A DNA stretch of 5,520 nt. It comes from Prevotellaceae bacterium (GTDB taxonomy: Bacteria; Bacteroidota; Bacteroidia; Bacteroidales; UBA932). Every line of letters starts with the position of its first letter. Position 1 is the first letter of the stretch. A model generated the notes under the pieces. It was not told where the DNA came from. It made no database searches and saw only the letters and a list, made by a program, of their open reading frames with translations. The stretch lies in assembly GCA_031259225.1 (NCBI GenBank), contig JAIRLT010000009.1:1-5520 (forward strand). Reading direction: 5' to 3'. Positions 5,230 to 5,520 of the stretch are shown one piece after another. A program made the translations under genes and the position numbers.

Positions 5230-5520
5230 TTACCATATCACCGCGCGTTTGTCGGGGACGAGGTACATAGCATCGCCGGGCTGTATGTCAAAGGCTTTGA
5301 GGAAAGCTTCGATATGCGGTAGCGTCCCGTTCACGCGCCATTTGCCGAGTGCATGCGGGTCTTCTTTCGTGCGGCGCAGGATTTCCTGCCCGGTAATATT
5401 CGCCGCCCAAACGCCGGCATAGGCAATAAAGAAACGTTGCTCCGGCGTGAAGCCGTCCATTTTGCCGTTAATCTCGCCGCCGGCAATGGCTTTTTGCATG
5501 GCTTGGAATGCGATTTGTAA
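5230..5520 (-). CDS. M13 family zinc metallopeptidase, C-terminal part (gene continues past the window)
   Basis: The reading frame is open to the right edge; the visible piece is 96 residues plus stop. It carries the conserved C-terminal signature of the neprilysin/PepO (M13) family: DGFTPEQRFFIAYAGVWA, then RVNGTLPHIEAFLKAFDIQPGD, ending in YLVPDKRAVIW. M13 proteins are large zinc endopeptidases of about 650-700 residues with HExxH and ExxxD motifs upstream, all outside this window. Here only the closing part of the catalytic domain can be seen, so activity cannot be judged. The methionine at 5499 is internal: the in-frame upstream residues LQIAFQA also fit the family. Bacteroidota members usually carry a signal peptide and act in the envelope, which is family knowledge. 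It converges on the FISUMP gene with 100 bp between stops. Confidence 0.92.
   Translation of the reverse strand, partial: LQIAFQAMQKAIAGGEINGKMDGFTPEQRFFIAYAGVWAANITGQEILRRTKEDPHALGKWRVNGTLPHIEAFLKAFDIQPGDAMYLVPDKRAVIW

Overview
This 5.5 kb window most likely comes from a member of the Bacteroidota, probably Bacteroidales. Three things point there. Two stretches match the Bacteroidota sigma factor promoter consensus (TTTG, 19-20 bp, TAnnTTTG) almost perfectly. Start codons sit behind A/T-rich leaders rather than Shine-Dalgarno sites. The gene families (DUF4491, a FISUMP-domain secreted protein, a small LATSC-type lipoprotein, an M13 peptidase) are typical of the group. No species can be named from the sequence.

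Layout, left to right. Positions 1-189 hold nine copies of an exact 21 bp tandem repeat with a GC-rich hairpin core, cut by the window edge. Positions 190-327 are a GC-rich, hairpin-containing gap downstream of pheT. Positions 328-2793 (minus) encode complete phenylalanyl-tRNA synthetase beta chain. A 131 bp divergent intergenic region (2794-2924) carries back-to-back promoters, and a 99 aa DUF4491 membrane protein follows on plus (2925-3224). Positions 3225-3711 contain no convincing protein gene except one doubtful 22-codon ORF. They hold a near-consensus plus promoter and about 330 nt of unusually structured leader. The leader precedes a two-gene plus unit separated by 2 bp: a 57 aa lipoprotein (3712-3885) and a 413 aa exported FISUMP protein (3888-5129). 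The C-terminus of an M13 metallopeptidase gene enters from the right edge on minus (5230-5520) and converges on the FISUMP gene.

pheT and DUF4491 look like ordinary chromosomal genes. The accessory part is the lipoprotein-FISUMP unit, which probably makes one anchored and one exported envelope protein from a single transcript. Its leader can fold in two mutually exclusive ways that share 3487-3499, and a third hairpin with 22 bp of pairing (3606-3681) follows before the first main start codon. That leader is the best candidate here for something undescribed. The GC-rich repeat array is second, and a possible hypervariable C-terminus of the FISUMP protein is third and more speculative.
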